64,000 bases of DNA from Isoptericola chiayiensis (lineage in GTDB: Bacteria > Actinomycetota > Actinomycetes > Actinomycetales > Cellulomonadaceae), in the NCBI RefSeq assembly GCF_013149805.1, contig NZ_JABEZT010000008.1, forward strand, positions 1-64,000, in the 5' to 3' direction. The notes beneath the pieces were generated by a model. That model was given only the letters and a program-made list of their open reading frames with translations, had not been told where the DNA came from and did not search any database. The number at the start of each line of letters is the position of its first letter. Position 1 is the first letter of the stretch. The position numbers were made by a program, and so were the translations under genes. Positions 36,659 through 44,977 of this stretch are shown here, in pieces.

Positions 36659-39471
36659 CGCGGGAGCTCGGTGCCGACCAGGTGCTCGGGCGCTCCCTGG
36701 ACCGACACGTGCGTGCGCACGACGCCTCCCACTACCTGCTCGTGCCCGAGGTGGTCGCGATCGCGCCCGACGCCGCGGCGGTGGCCCGGACCTTCGCCAC
36801 GGCAGCGCGGCACGGCGCTCCCGTGACGTTGCGGGCCGGGGGCACGAGCCTGTCCGGGCAGGCGTGCGGCACGGGCGTGCTGCTGGACACGCGACGCGGG
36901 TTCCGCGGGATCGAGGTGCTCGACGGCGGAGCCAGGGTCCGCGTGCAGCCAGGGGCCACGCTGCGTGCGGTCAACGCCCGTCTGGCACCCTACGGACGTG
37001 CTCTCGGCCCCGACCCGGCCAGCGAGTCGGCATGCACGGTGGGCGGTGTCGTGGCCAACAACTCCTCCGGCATGGCCGCCGGCACGGAGCACAACAGCTA
37101 CCGCACGGTGGAGTCCATGACGGTGGTGCTCGCCTCGGGCACAGTCGTGGACACGGCGGCACCGGACGCCGCCGACCGCCTCCGGGCCGCCGAGCCGGGA
37201 CTCGTCGCGACGCTGGAGCGGCTCCGGGACCGGGTGCGGCACGACCCGGGGGCCGTCGCCGAGATCGCAGAGCGGTTCGCGATGAAGAACACCATGGGCT
37301 ACGGGATCAACGCCTTCTGTGATGCCACCGACGTCGTGGATCTGCTGCGCGGTCTGGTCGTCGGTTCTGAGGGCACGCTCGGGTTCGTGGCCGAGGCCGT
37401 GTTCCGGACGGTGCCCGTCCAGCGCGCGGCGGCCACCGGCCTGCTCGTGCTCGAGGACGTGGAGGCAGCCGCCGCGGCGCTGCCCGGCCTGGTCGCCACC
37501 GGCGCGGCCGCTCTGGAGCTGATGGACGCCACGTCCCTGCGGGTGGCGCAGCGTGCCGAGCACGTCCCCGCGGCGCTGCACGGGCTCGAGGTCGACCGCC
37601 ACGCCGCGGTGCTCGTCGAGTACCGCGCCGACGACGAGGTCCAGCTGCGTGGGCGTCTCACGGCCGCCCGTCCGTTCCTCGACGGACTGCCGGCCGTCGT
37701 CCCGATCGAGCTGTCGAGCGACACCACCGTGCGTGCCGACCTGTGGGCGGTCCGCAAGGGGCTCTACGCCGCCGTCGCCGGGGCCCGTCCCGAGGGCACG
37801 ACGGCGCTGCTCGAGGACGTCGTCGTACCCGTCGAGCACCTGGCGGACACCTGCCGCGAGCTCGCCGCGCTCCTCGTCGAGCACGAGTACGTCGACCCCG
37901 TCGTGTTCGGGCACGCCAAGGACGGCAACCTGCACTTCATGCTCACCGACGACCTGGAGGACCCGTCGTCGGTGGCCCGCCTCGAGGCGTTCACCGAGGA
38001 CCTCGTCGACCTGGTGCTGCGCCACGGCGGCAACCTCAAGGCCGAGCACGGCACCGGGCGTGCCATGGCACCGTTCGTGCCACGGCAGTACTCGGCGGGT
38101 CTTGTGGCCGTGATGCGTGAGCTGAAGGACGCGTTCGACCCCGTCGGCATCCTCAACCCGGGCGTGCTGCTGACGGACGACAGCCGTGCCCACCTGGCCG
38201 ACCTCAAACCGGTAGCCCGCGTGGAGGAGGAGGTGGACCGCTGCGTCGAGTGCGGGTACTGCGAACCGGTGTGCCCCAGCAAGGACCTCACGCTGACGCC
38301 GCGGCAGCGCATCGTCGCCCGACGGGCCCGCGCTCTGGCAGACGCGGCGGGCGACACGGCGCTGGTCCGGGAGATCGACGACGCCTACCGCTACGACGGC
38401 GTCGAGACCTGTGCGGCGGACGGCATGTGCGCCACGGCGTGCCCCGTCGGGATCGACACCGGTGCGTTGGTGAAACGGCTGCGGTCTCAGGACCGCGGGC
38501 GTCTGGAGCAGGAGGTCTGGCGGGGCACCGCCCGGCACTGGTCCGTCCTGACGTCTGCCGCGGGGGCGGTGCTCGACACGTTGCGACGGGTCCCGGCGCC
38601 GTGGGTCGAGCTGCCCAACGCGGCCGCGCGGGCGGTGCTGGGGCACGACACGGTTCCGCGATGGACCCCCGACCTGCCGGGCGGCGGCCGTGCGCGCAGC
38701 CGTGGGACCGGCGGCCGCGAGGTCCAGGGTCGTGCCGCCGCGGTGTTCCTGCCGAGTTGTCAGGGGGCGCTGTTCGCGCCGGCCGACGACGGCCCCGGGG
38801 TGCAGGCGGCGCTAGCGCGACTGTGCGAGGAGGCCGGCGTCGGACTCGCCGTGCCGGCAGGTGTCGACGGTCTCTGCTGCGGAACCCCGTGGTCCTCCAA
38901 GGGGTATACCGACGGCCACGCCCGGATGGCGGAGCATGTCCTGCAGGCGGTGTCGCAGGCCCGCGACCGGATCGGCCACGACGTGCCGGTCGTGGTTGAC
39001 GCGAGCTCCTGCACCGAGGGTGTCGCGCGGATCATGTCCGACGCCCGCGCCGCCGGGGATCCGCGTGCCACCGAGGTCCAGGACGCGGTCACGTTCGTCG
39101 CCAGGGACGTCCTGCCCCGCATCGCGCAGGGGCGGATCCGACCCGTGGACTCGTTGACCCTGCACCCCACCTGTGCCTCGACCCGCTCAGGGATCGACCA
39201 CGACCTGCGCACCGTGGCGGACGCGGTGGCACGGACGGTGCACGTGCCCGTGGACGCAGGATGCTGCGGGTTCGCGGGGGACCGCGGGATGCTGCACCCC
39301 GAGCTGACCGCGTCGGCCACCGCCGCGGAGGCGGGAGACGTCGAGCGGCTCGACGCCGTGGAGCACGCCTCGTGCAACCGGGCGTGCGAGATCGCGATGT
39401 CCCGTGCGACGCGGCGCACCTACCGGCACGTGCTCGAGGTGGCCGCCCGCGCGCTCGACGGTCCGGGCTGA
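36637..39471 (+). CDS. FAD-linked oxidase with Fe-S and CCG domains, probable D-lactate dehydrogenase
   Basis: A 944-residue respiratory-type dehydrogenase. The N-terminal FAD_binding_4 domain has TLRAGGTSLSGQACG (about residue 65) and an FAD-oxidase C domain follows to about 500. Two [4Fe-4S] motifs follow (CVECGYCEPVCP near 535, CAADGMCATACP near 590), then a GlpC-like CCG domain (CCGTPWSSKG near 745, CCGFAGDRGM near 874). This Dld-II architecture oxidises D-lactate to pyruvate and passes electrons to quinone. A 2-hydroxyacid such as glycolate is the main alternative, but MurQ releases D-lactate in the same operon. AGGAAGGA precedes the GTG. Confidence 0.88.
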   Translation: MDLLDDLTRELGADQVLGRSLDRHVRAHDASHYLLVPEVVAIAPDAAAVARTFATAARHGAPVTLRAGGTSLSGQACGTGVLLDTRRGFRGIEVLDGGARVRVQPGATLRAVNARLAPYGRALGPDPASESACTVGGVVANNSSGMAAGTEHNSYRTVESMTVVLASGTVVDTAAPDAADRLRAAEPGLVATLERLRDRVRHDPGAVAEIAERFAMKNTMGYGINAFCDATDVVDLLRGLVVGSEGTLGFVAEAVFRTVPVQRAAATGLLVLEDVEAAAAALPGLVATGAAALELMDATSLRVAQRAEHVPAALHGLEVDRHAAVLVEYRADDEVQLRGRLTAARPFLDGLPAVVPIELSSDTTVRADLWAVRKGLYAAVAGARPEGTTALLEDVVVPVEHLADTCRELAALLVEHEYVDPVVFGHAKDGNLHFMLTDDLEDPSSVARLEAFTEDLVDLVLRHGGNLKAEHGTGRAMAPFVPRQYSAGLVAVMRELKDAFDPVGILNPGVLLTDDSRAHLADLKPVARVEEEVDRCVECGYCEPVCPSKDLTLTPRQRIVARRARALADAAGDTALVREIDDAYRYDGVETCAADGMCATACPVGIDTGALVKRLRSQDRGRLEQEVWRGTARHWSVLTSAAGAVLDTLRRVPAPWVELPNAAARAVLGHDTVPRWTPDLPGGGRARSRGTGGREVQGRAAAVFLPSCQGALFAPADDGPGVQAALARLCEEAGVGLAVPAGVDGLCCGTPWSSKGYTDGHARMAEHVLQAVSQARDRIGHDVPVVVDASSCTEGVARIMSDARAAGDPRATEVQDAVTFVARDVLPRIAQGRIRPVDSLTLHPTCASTRSGIDHDLRTVADAVARTVHVPVDAGCCGFAGDRGMLHPELTASATAAEAGDVERLDAVEHASCNRACEIAMSRATRRTYRHVLEVAARALDGPG

Positions 39472-39485
39472 CCGGACTCGGTCAG
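39468..39485. terminator. short bidirectional hairpin containing both stop codons
   Basis: CTGACCG (39468-39474) pairs with CGGTCAG (39479-39485) around GACT. The stops of the dehydrogenase gene and of convergent yggS lie in the two arms. Confidence 0.4.
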
Positions 39486-40228
39486 GCGGCCGGGCGCTCT
39501 CCGAAGACCGCCGTGCCGACACGGACGGTGGTGGCGCCCTCGGCGACGGCGAGCTCGAGGTCGGTGGACATGCCCATGGACAGCTCGCGGGCGTCGCGGG
39601 TGCCCGGCGCGCCGGAGGCGAGCACCTCGTCGCGCACCTCGCGCAGCCGGGCGAACCCGGCGCGCACCTCGGCCTCGTCGGACGTGTTCGCGCCGACCGT
39701 CATGAACCCGGTCAGGTGCAGCCCGTCGAGGGCGGCGACGGCGGTGGCCAGTGCCGTGGCGTCCGACGGCGCGGCACCGGACTTCGAGGACTCCGCGGAG
39801 ACGTTGACCTGCACCATCACGTCCAGGACCCGGCCGGCCCGGGTGCAGCGCTGCGCCACCGCCTCGGCGAGCGGCAGGCGGTCGATGCTGGCCAGTACGG
39901 TGACGGTGGGCAGCATCTGGTTGATCTTGTTGCGCTGCAGGTTCCCGATCATGTGCACCTCGAGGCGCCCGGCCGCCACGAGGTCCGCGAGGTCCGGCGC
40001 CTTGGCGACCAGCTCCTGGACCCGGTTCTCCCCGATGAGGACGGCGCCGTCGTCCCCGCGGTCCGCGGCGATCTCGGTCGCCGCGAGCACGGCCTCGAGC
40101 ACCGTGCCGGCGTCCTGCGTCTTGGTCGCCAGCAGCAGCCGCACCTCGGACGGATCGCGGCCCGCGGTGCGGGCGGCGTCGTCGATGCGGGTGCGCGCGG
40201 CCAGGACACGGTCGTGGAGCGTGGGCAT
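39482..40228 (-). CDS. yggS: YggS-family PLP-binding homeostasis protein
   Basis: A 248-residue alanine-racemase-fold protein without racemase activity that buffers free PLP. LLLATKTQDA carries the PLP lysine, IGENRVQELVAK and HMIGNLQRNKINQ are family motifs, and SMGMSTDLELAVAEGATTVR lies near the C terminus. It is usually in a division cluster in actinobacteria (near sepF), but here it stands alone. TACACT lies 6 nt upstream of the ATG. Confidence 0.92.
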   Translation of the reverse strand: MPTLHDRVLAARTRIDDAARTAGRDPSEVRLLLATKTQDAGTVLEAVLAATEIAADRGDDGAVLIGENRVQELVAKAPDLADLVAAGRLEVHMIGNLQRNKINQMLPTVTVLASIDRLPLAEAVAQRCTRAGRVLDVMVQVNVSAESSKSGAAPSDATALATAVAALDGLHLTGFMTVGANTSDEAEVRAGFARLREVRDEVLASGAPGTRDARELSMGMSTDLELAVAEGATTVRVGTAVFGERPAA

Positions 40229-40234
40229 GGGGCC

Positions 40235-40240
40235 AGTGTA
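40235..40240 (-). promoter_or_regulatory. -10 element TACACT for yggS
   Basis: TACACT on the minus strand, 6 nt before the ATG at 40228: a leaderless pattern. Confidence 0.45.
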
Positions 40241-40309
40241 GGAACCTCGGGTCGATCTCCGGGTCCTCCCGGATCCCCACGCCCGCGGCCCGGTGGGAGA
40301 ATCGTCGGT

Positions 40310-40711
40310 GTGAAGGCCATCCTCAACGTCATCTGGCTGGTGCTCTCGGGCTTCTGGCTCGCGCTGGGCTACGCTCTCGCCGGCATCATCTGCTGCGTCC
40401 TGATCGTGACGATCCCGTGGGGGATCGCCTCGTTCCGCATCGCGGGCTACGCCCTGTGGCCGTTCGGTCGGACCGTGGTGGACCGGCCCGGTGCCGGTGG
40501 GTGGTCCGTGCTCGGCAACATCGTCTGGATCGTCTTCGCCGGCTGGTGGCTGGCCCTGGGGCACATCATCACCGCGGTGCCCCTGTTCGTGTCGATCATC
40601 GGGATCCCGCTGGGCATCGCGAACCTCAAGATGATCCCGATCTCGTTGCTCCCCCTGGGCAAGGACATCGTCTCGACGGATACCCGGTACCCGGCCTACC
40701 AGCCGGCCTGA
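40310..40711 (+). CDS. YccF domain-containing membrane protein
   Basis: A 133-residue protein built from two YccF repeats. The first is NVIWLVLSGFWLALGYALAG followed by TIPWGIASFRIAGYALWPFG; the second is NIVWIVFAGWWLALGHIITA followed by IGIPLGIANLKMIPISLLPLG. Two to four membrane segments are predicted. The biochemical role of YccF proteins is unknown. The GTG start is at 40310. It is divergent from yggS and convergent with the YbaK gene. Confidence 0.85.
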   Translation: MKAILNVIWLVLSGFWLALGYALAGIICCVLIVTIPWGIASFRIAGYALWPFGRTVVDRPGAGGWSVLGNIVWIVFAGWWLALGHIITAVPLFVSIIGIPLGIANLKMIPISLLPLGKDIVSTDTRYPAYQPA

Positions 40712-40727
40712 CGTCTCGCGGAGCCGG

Positions 40728-41219
40728 TCAGCGCGCGACCGAGGCGACGACGGCGTCGGTGAGGCGGACGAGGTCGTCCGGAGCGACCGAGACGTCCAGC
40801 CCGCGGCGCCCTCCCGAGACGAACACGGCGTCGAAGTCGGCGGCAGATGCGTCCAGCACCGTGCGGTGCGCGCCACGCTGACCCAGGGGAGAGATGCCTC
40901 CGGCGACGTACCCGGTGGCCCGCTCGGCTCGGGCGACCGGCGCCATGGCGGCCTTCTTGCCGCCCACGGCGCGCGCCAGCGCCTTGAGGTCCAGGCTCCC
41001 GGTGACGGGGACGACGGCGACCACCAGCTCGCCGTCGACGTCGGTCATCAACGTCTTGAACACCTGCTCGGCCGGGACACCGAGCGCGGCGGCGGCCTCG
41101 AGGCCGTAGCTCAGCTCGGTGCGCGGGTCGTGCTCGTACGGGTGCAGCTCGTGGGCGACGCCCGCGCGGGCGAGCGCGAGCACGGCCGGCGTGGACGCGG
41201 CGGACTGGTGGCGGGCCAT
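40728..41219 (-). CDS. ybaK: YbaK/EbsC-type Cys-tRNA(Pro) deacylase
   Basis: A 163-residue trans-editing enzyme that hydrolyses mischarged Cys-tRNA(Pro). It contains EQVFKTLMTDVDGELVVAVV with the key lysine, KKAAMAPVARAERATGYVAG, and GISPLGQRGAHRTVLDASA, all diagnostic of YbaK. CACACT lies 6 nt before the ATG on the minus strand, so its start may also be leaderless. Confidence 0.9.
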   Translation of the reverse strand: MARHQSAASTPAVLALARAGVAHELHPYEHDPRTELSYGLEAAAALGVPAEQVFKTLMTDVDGELVVAVVPVTGSLDLKALARAVGGKKAAMAPVARAERATGYVAGGISPLGQRGAHRTVLDASAADFDAVFVSGGRRGLDVSVAPDDLVRLTDAVVASVAR

Positions 41220-41290
41220 CGACCCAGTGTGCCCGACGTCGCGCCGGCCGACGGAGGGACGTGCGCGCCGTCGTCGGCCCGGCCACCGCG

Positions 41291-41296
41291 TACCGT
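41291..41296 (+). promoter_or_regulatory. -10 element TACCGT for the TauE/SafE gene
   Basis: TACCGT followed by 7 nt and the GTG at 41304; no Shine-Dalgarno is visible. Confidence 0.45.
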
Positions 41297-41303
41297 GGGG
41301 CCC

Positions 41304-42059
41304 GTGCTCGCACTCCTCGTCCTCGCCATCCTCGTCGGGGGAGTGCTCCAACGGGTGTCGGGGATGGGCTTCGGTCTCGTGGCGGGGCCGTTCATCGTGC
41401 TCATCGTGGGGCCGCTCGAGGGCGTGCTGTTCGTCAACCTGGCGGGCGCGACGGCGTCGGCGATCATCCTCGGTCGGGTCGTCCGGGACGTCGAGTGGCG
41501 CAAGTTCGCCTGGCTGACCCTCTCCTCGCTGGTGGTGACGGTGCCGGCGGCGCTGCTGCTGCGGGACGTCAGCGCCCCGGCGCTCGAGATCACGATCGGG
41601 CTGTTCGTCGTCGCCGCGATGACGCTGGCCGTGCTCACGACCCGCCTGCGCCGCGAGGGCGCGCACCCGGTCGACCCGGAGGTGCGCTGGCCGCTCGCGG
41701 TCACGGGTGCGGGCAGCGGGATCGGGTCGGTCGCCGCGGGCATCGGCGGGCCGCCGGTGGCGGTCTACGCGGTGCTCAGCGGCTGGGACCCGAAGCGGTT
41801 CGCCGCCACCGCGCAGCCGTTCTTCGCCGCGAACGCCCTCGCCGCGCTGGTCGCCAAGCTGGTGCTCGCGGACGCCTCGTTCCCGTCGATGGCGCCCTGG
41901 CAGTGGGTGCTGCTCATGGTGGCGATTCTCGGCAGCCTCGCGATCGGCGAGGTGCTGGCCCCGCGGGTCTCGCCGATAGCGATGCGACGCGTGCTCATCG
42001 TGCTCGCCTACGTGGGCGGCGCTGCGACGCTGATCCGCGGCGTCGTCGGCCTGCTCTGA
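41304..42059 (+). CDS. TauE/SafE (TSUP) family membrane transporter
   Basis: A 251-residue integral membrane protein with about eight helices, starting directly with LALLVLAILVGGVLQRVSGM. The two internally similar halves typical of TSUP proteins carry GMGFGLVAGPFIVLIVGP and SVAAGIGGPPVAVY motifs. The family exports or imports sulfite, sulfoacetate or other organosulfur anions; the substrate here is unknown. The stop lies 1 bp from that of the convergent helicase. Confidence 0.85.
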   Translation: MLALLVLAILVGGVLQRVSGMGFGLVAGPFIVLIVGPLEGVLFVNLAGATASAIILGRVVRDVEWRKFAWLTLSSLVVTVPAALLLRDVSAPALEITIGLFVVAAMTLAVLTTRLRREGAHPVDPEVRWPLAVTGAGSGIGSVAAGIGGPPVAVYAVLSGWDPKRFAATAQPFFAANALAALVAKLVLADASFPSMAPWQWVLLMVAILGSLAIGEVLAPRVSPIAMRRVLIVLAYVGGAATLIRGVVGLL

Positions 42060-42060
42060 G

Positions 42061-44829
42061 CTAGAGCCGCCCGACCTGCAGCACCTGGACCACCGGCATC
42101 CCCGCCTCGTCGGAGGCCGGCAGGTCGACGAGGGCGGTGATCGCCCAGTCGCGGTCGCCGTTCGTGTCGTCGAGCACCTGTCGCACCCACCAGGTGTCGG
42201 CCGGCACGGTCGCCAGGGCGGCCCCGTCCGACGCCGTGGCGCCGGCGGGCGGCTCGGCGCCGGGTTCGAGGATGGTCAGCAGCGCGGTGGCGCGGGCGTT
42301 CGCCCCGAAGCCGATGGCGTCGTCGCCCTGCGTCTCGAACAGGTCCTCCAGGGCGTCGGCCCAGGCGTCCCCGTCCCAGCCGGACGCCTTGTCGAGGGCC
42401 TCGAGGGCGTCGTAGTCCTCGCGGGCGGCGAGCTCGACGCGGCGGAACATGGCGTTGCGCACGAGGCGCCGGAACGCACGCGGGTTGCCGGTGACGGGCC
42501 GTGCCGGCGCTTCGGCGCCGGCGTCGGCGAGCTCGCCCTGCACGACGTCGTCGGCGTCGTCGTCGACGGGGTTCTGGAGGCGCTCCCACTCGTCGAGCAA
42601 CGAGGAGTCGACGCCGCGCACGAGCTCGCCGAGCCACTCGACGATCTCGGTGACCTCCTCGGTGCGGTGCTCCTCGGGCACGACCTGGCGCACCGCGCGG
42701 TAGGCGTCGGCGAGGTAGCGCAGCACGACGCCCTCGGTGCGCTCCAGCCCGTAGGTGCTGACGAGCTCGGCGAAGGTCATCGCCTGCTCGAGCATGTCGC
42801 GCACCACGGACTTGGGCGCGAGCTCGGCGCCCGCGACCCACGGGTTGGACTGCTTGTACTGGGCGAACGCGGGCTCGAGCAGGTCGGCCAGCGGGCGGGG
42901 CCAGGTGACCTCCTCGAGCAGCTCCATGCGCTCGTCGTACTCGATGCCCTCGGCCTTCATCGCGGCGACTGCCTCGCCGCGGGCCTTCTTCTGCTGGCCG
43001 TACAGGATCTGGCGCGGGTCGTCGAGGGTGGCCTCGATGACGGAGACGACGTCGAGGGCGTGCGTGGGCGACTCGACGTCGAGCAGGTCCATGGCCGCCA
43101 GGGCGAAGGGGGACAGGGGAGCGTTGAGCGCGAAGTCGCGCGGCAGGTCGACCTCGAGCCGGACGCTGGGCCGGTAGCCGGCGGGTCGGGAGTCGTCGGG
43201 GACGCGGACCTTCTCGACGACGCCGGCCACGCGCAGGGAGCGGTAGATGCGCAGCGCCTGGCGCACGTGGGCCGCCTGCTGGGCCGCGGTGTCGTGGTTG
43301 GCGGTGAGCAGGTGGCGCATCGCCTCGACCGGGTCGACGGCGGTGCCGGAGCTGCCGCCGTCGTGCCGCGGACCGCCGTCGTGCCGCCCGTCGTCGCGCG
43401 TGCGCGCGAGCACGTTGAGCACCATGGCGTGGTTGACGCCGAACTGGCTGGTCAACGGCTCGGGCGGGGCGTCGCGCAGGCGCTCGAACGTGGACTCGGT
43501 CCAGTTGACCGCACCGGAGGGTGCCTTCTTGCGGACGATCTTCTTCTTTTTCTTCGGGTCGTCGCCGGCCTTGGCGAGCATCTTGCGGTTCTCGATGACG
43601 TGCTCGGGCGCCATGACGAGTACCTCGCCGAGCGTGTCGTACCCGGCGCGGCCGGCCCGTCCCGCGATCTGGTGGAACTCGCGGGCGGTGAGGTGACGCA
43701 TGCGTTCTCCGTCGAACTTCACCAGGGACGTCATGAGCACGGTGCGGATGGGGACGTTGATGCCCACGCCGAGGGTGTCGGTGCCGCAGACGACCTTGAG
43801 CAGCCCCTTCTGGGTGAGGCGCTCGACGAGCCGACGGTACTTGGGCAGCATCCCGGCGTGGTGCACGCCGACGCCGGCGCGCAGGTACTTGGACAGGATC
43901 TTGCCGAACCCGGTGCCGAACCGGAACGCGCCGATCTCGTCGACGATCGCCTGCTTCTCGTCCTTGGAGGCGAGCTTGGTGCTGAGCAGCGCCTGCGCGC
44001 GGTCGACGGCGTCCTTCTGGGTGAAGTGCACCACGTACACCGGGGCGCGGTGGGTGGTGACGAGCTCCTCGATGACCTCGGGCAGGGGGTCCTGGACGTA
44101 GGAGAACTGCAGCGGCACCGGGCGCTCGGCGCCGGTGACCTCGGCGACGTCCCGGCCGGTGCGCTCGGTGAGGTCCTCGCGCAGGCGGGTCGTGTCGCCG
44201 AGGGTGCCGGACATGAGCAGGAACTGGGTGTGCGGCAGCTCCAGCAGGGGCACCTGCCAGGCCCAGCCGCGCTGCGGGTCGCCGTAGTAGTGGAACTCGT
44301 CCATGACGACCTGGCCGACAAAGTCGTCCTCGCCCGGGGTGCCGGCACCGTTGCGCAGCGCGAGGTTCGCGAGGATCTCGGCGGTGCAGCAGATGATGGG
44401 GGCGTCGGCGTTGACGGCGCTGTCGCCGGTCATCATGCCGACGTTTCGGGATCCGAACGCGGCGACCAGGTCGAAGAACTTCTCACTGACCAACGCCTTG
44501 AGCGGAGCCGTGTAGTACGTGCGGCCGCCCATCCCGGACCGGCGTGCAGCGAGGGCCGCGAACTGGGCGCCCATCGCCACCATCGACTTGCCCGACCCGG
44601 TCGGGGTGGCCAGGACGACGTGCGAGCCCGTCATGAGCTCGAGCAGCGCCTCCTCCTGGTGCGGGTACAGGGGGCGGCCGGACGACGCCGCCCACTCGCC
44701 GAACCCCTCGAACAGCGCGTCCGGGTCCGGTGCCGACCCCGTCGGGGCGGGCAGGTGCGGCAGCAGGGTGCCGGCGGCCCGGGGGAGCGCGGTGGTCGTG
44801 GACGGGGCGGCGGAGTCGGTGGCAGTCAT
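42061..44829 (-). CDS. DEAD/DEAH-box helicase of the DUF3516 (Ski2-like) family
   Basis: A 922-residue superfamily 2 helicase. Walker A is ATPTGSGKS (about 74-82), the Walker B/DExH box is VMDEFHYYGD (about 175), and motif VI is QIAGRAGRAGYD. A lysine-rich insert (PKKKKKIVRKK) follows the helicase core. The C-terminal half is the DUF3516 region, found in actinobacteria and related to Ski2/Mtr4-type RNA helicases. RNA processing or decay is the likely field, but no actinobacterial member's substrate is evident from the sequence. Confidence 0.9.
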   Translation of the reverse strand: MTATDSAAPSTTTALPRAAGTLLPHLPAPTGSAPDPDALFEGFGEWAASSGRPLYPHQEEALLELMTGSHVVLATPTGSGKSMVAMGAQFAALAARRSGMGGRTYYTAPLKALVSEKFFDLVAAFGSRNVGMMTGDSAVNADAPIICCTAEILANLALRNGAGTPGEDDFVGQVVMDEFHYYGDPQRGWAWQVPLLELPHTQFLLMSGTLGDTTRLREDLTERTGRDVAEVTGAERPVPLQFSYVQDPLPEVIEELVTTHRAPVYVVHFTQKDAVDRAQALLSTKLASKDEKQAIVDEIGAFRFGTGFGKILSKYLRAGVGVHHAGMLPKYRRLVERLTQKGLLKVVCGTDTLGVGINVPIRTVLMTSLVKFDGERMRHLTAREFHQIAGRAGRAGYDTLGEVLVMAPEHVIENRKMLAKAGDDPKKKKKIVRKKAPSGAVNWTESTFERLRDAPPEPLTSQFGVNHAMVLNVLARTRDDGRHDGGPRHDGGSSGTAVDPVEAMRHLLTANHDTAAQQAAHVRQALRIYRSLRVAGVVEKVRVPDDSRPAGYRPSVRLEVDLPRDFALNAPLSPFALAAMDLLDVESPTHALDVVSVIEATLDDPRQILYGQQKKARGEAVAAMKAEGIEYDERMELLEEVTWPRPLADLLEPAFAQYKQSNPWVAGAELAPKSVVRDMLEQAMTFAELVSTYGLERTEGVVLRYLADAYRAVRQVVPEEHRTEEVTEIVEWLGELVRGVDSSLLDEWERLQNPVDDDADDVVQGELADAGAEAPARPVTGNPRAFRRLVRNAMFRRVELAAREDYDALEALDKASGWDGDAWADALEDLFETQGDDAIGFGANARATALLTILEPGAEPPAGATASDGAALATVPADTWWVRQVLDDTNGDRDWAITALVDLPASDEAGMPVVQVLQVGRL

Positions 44830-44900
44830 CGTGCCGTCATTGTGTCAGCCCCTCCCGGCGGGCGACCCCGACGGCTTCCCCGGATGCCTGCCCGAGACGG

Positions 44901-44963
44901 CATCGAGCGTGCCGGGTTCTTCCCCTCCGCCGACGGGAGGGGAAGAACCCGGCACGCTCGATG
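44901..44963 (-). terminator. 28-bp perfect inverted repeat downstream of the LPMO gene
   Basis: 44901-44928 is exactly complementary to 44936-44963 around a 7-nt loop, with a further 4 bp (GACG/CGTC) after a 1-nt bulge. It lies 14 nt after the LPMO stop and before the helicase start on the same strand. It is much longer than ordinary terminators and has no T-run. It probably ends or protects the LPMO transcript. Confidence 0.75.
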
Positions 44964-44977
44964 CGTCGAGGGGTGGG

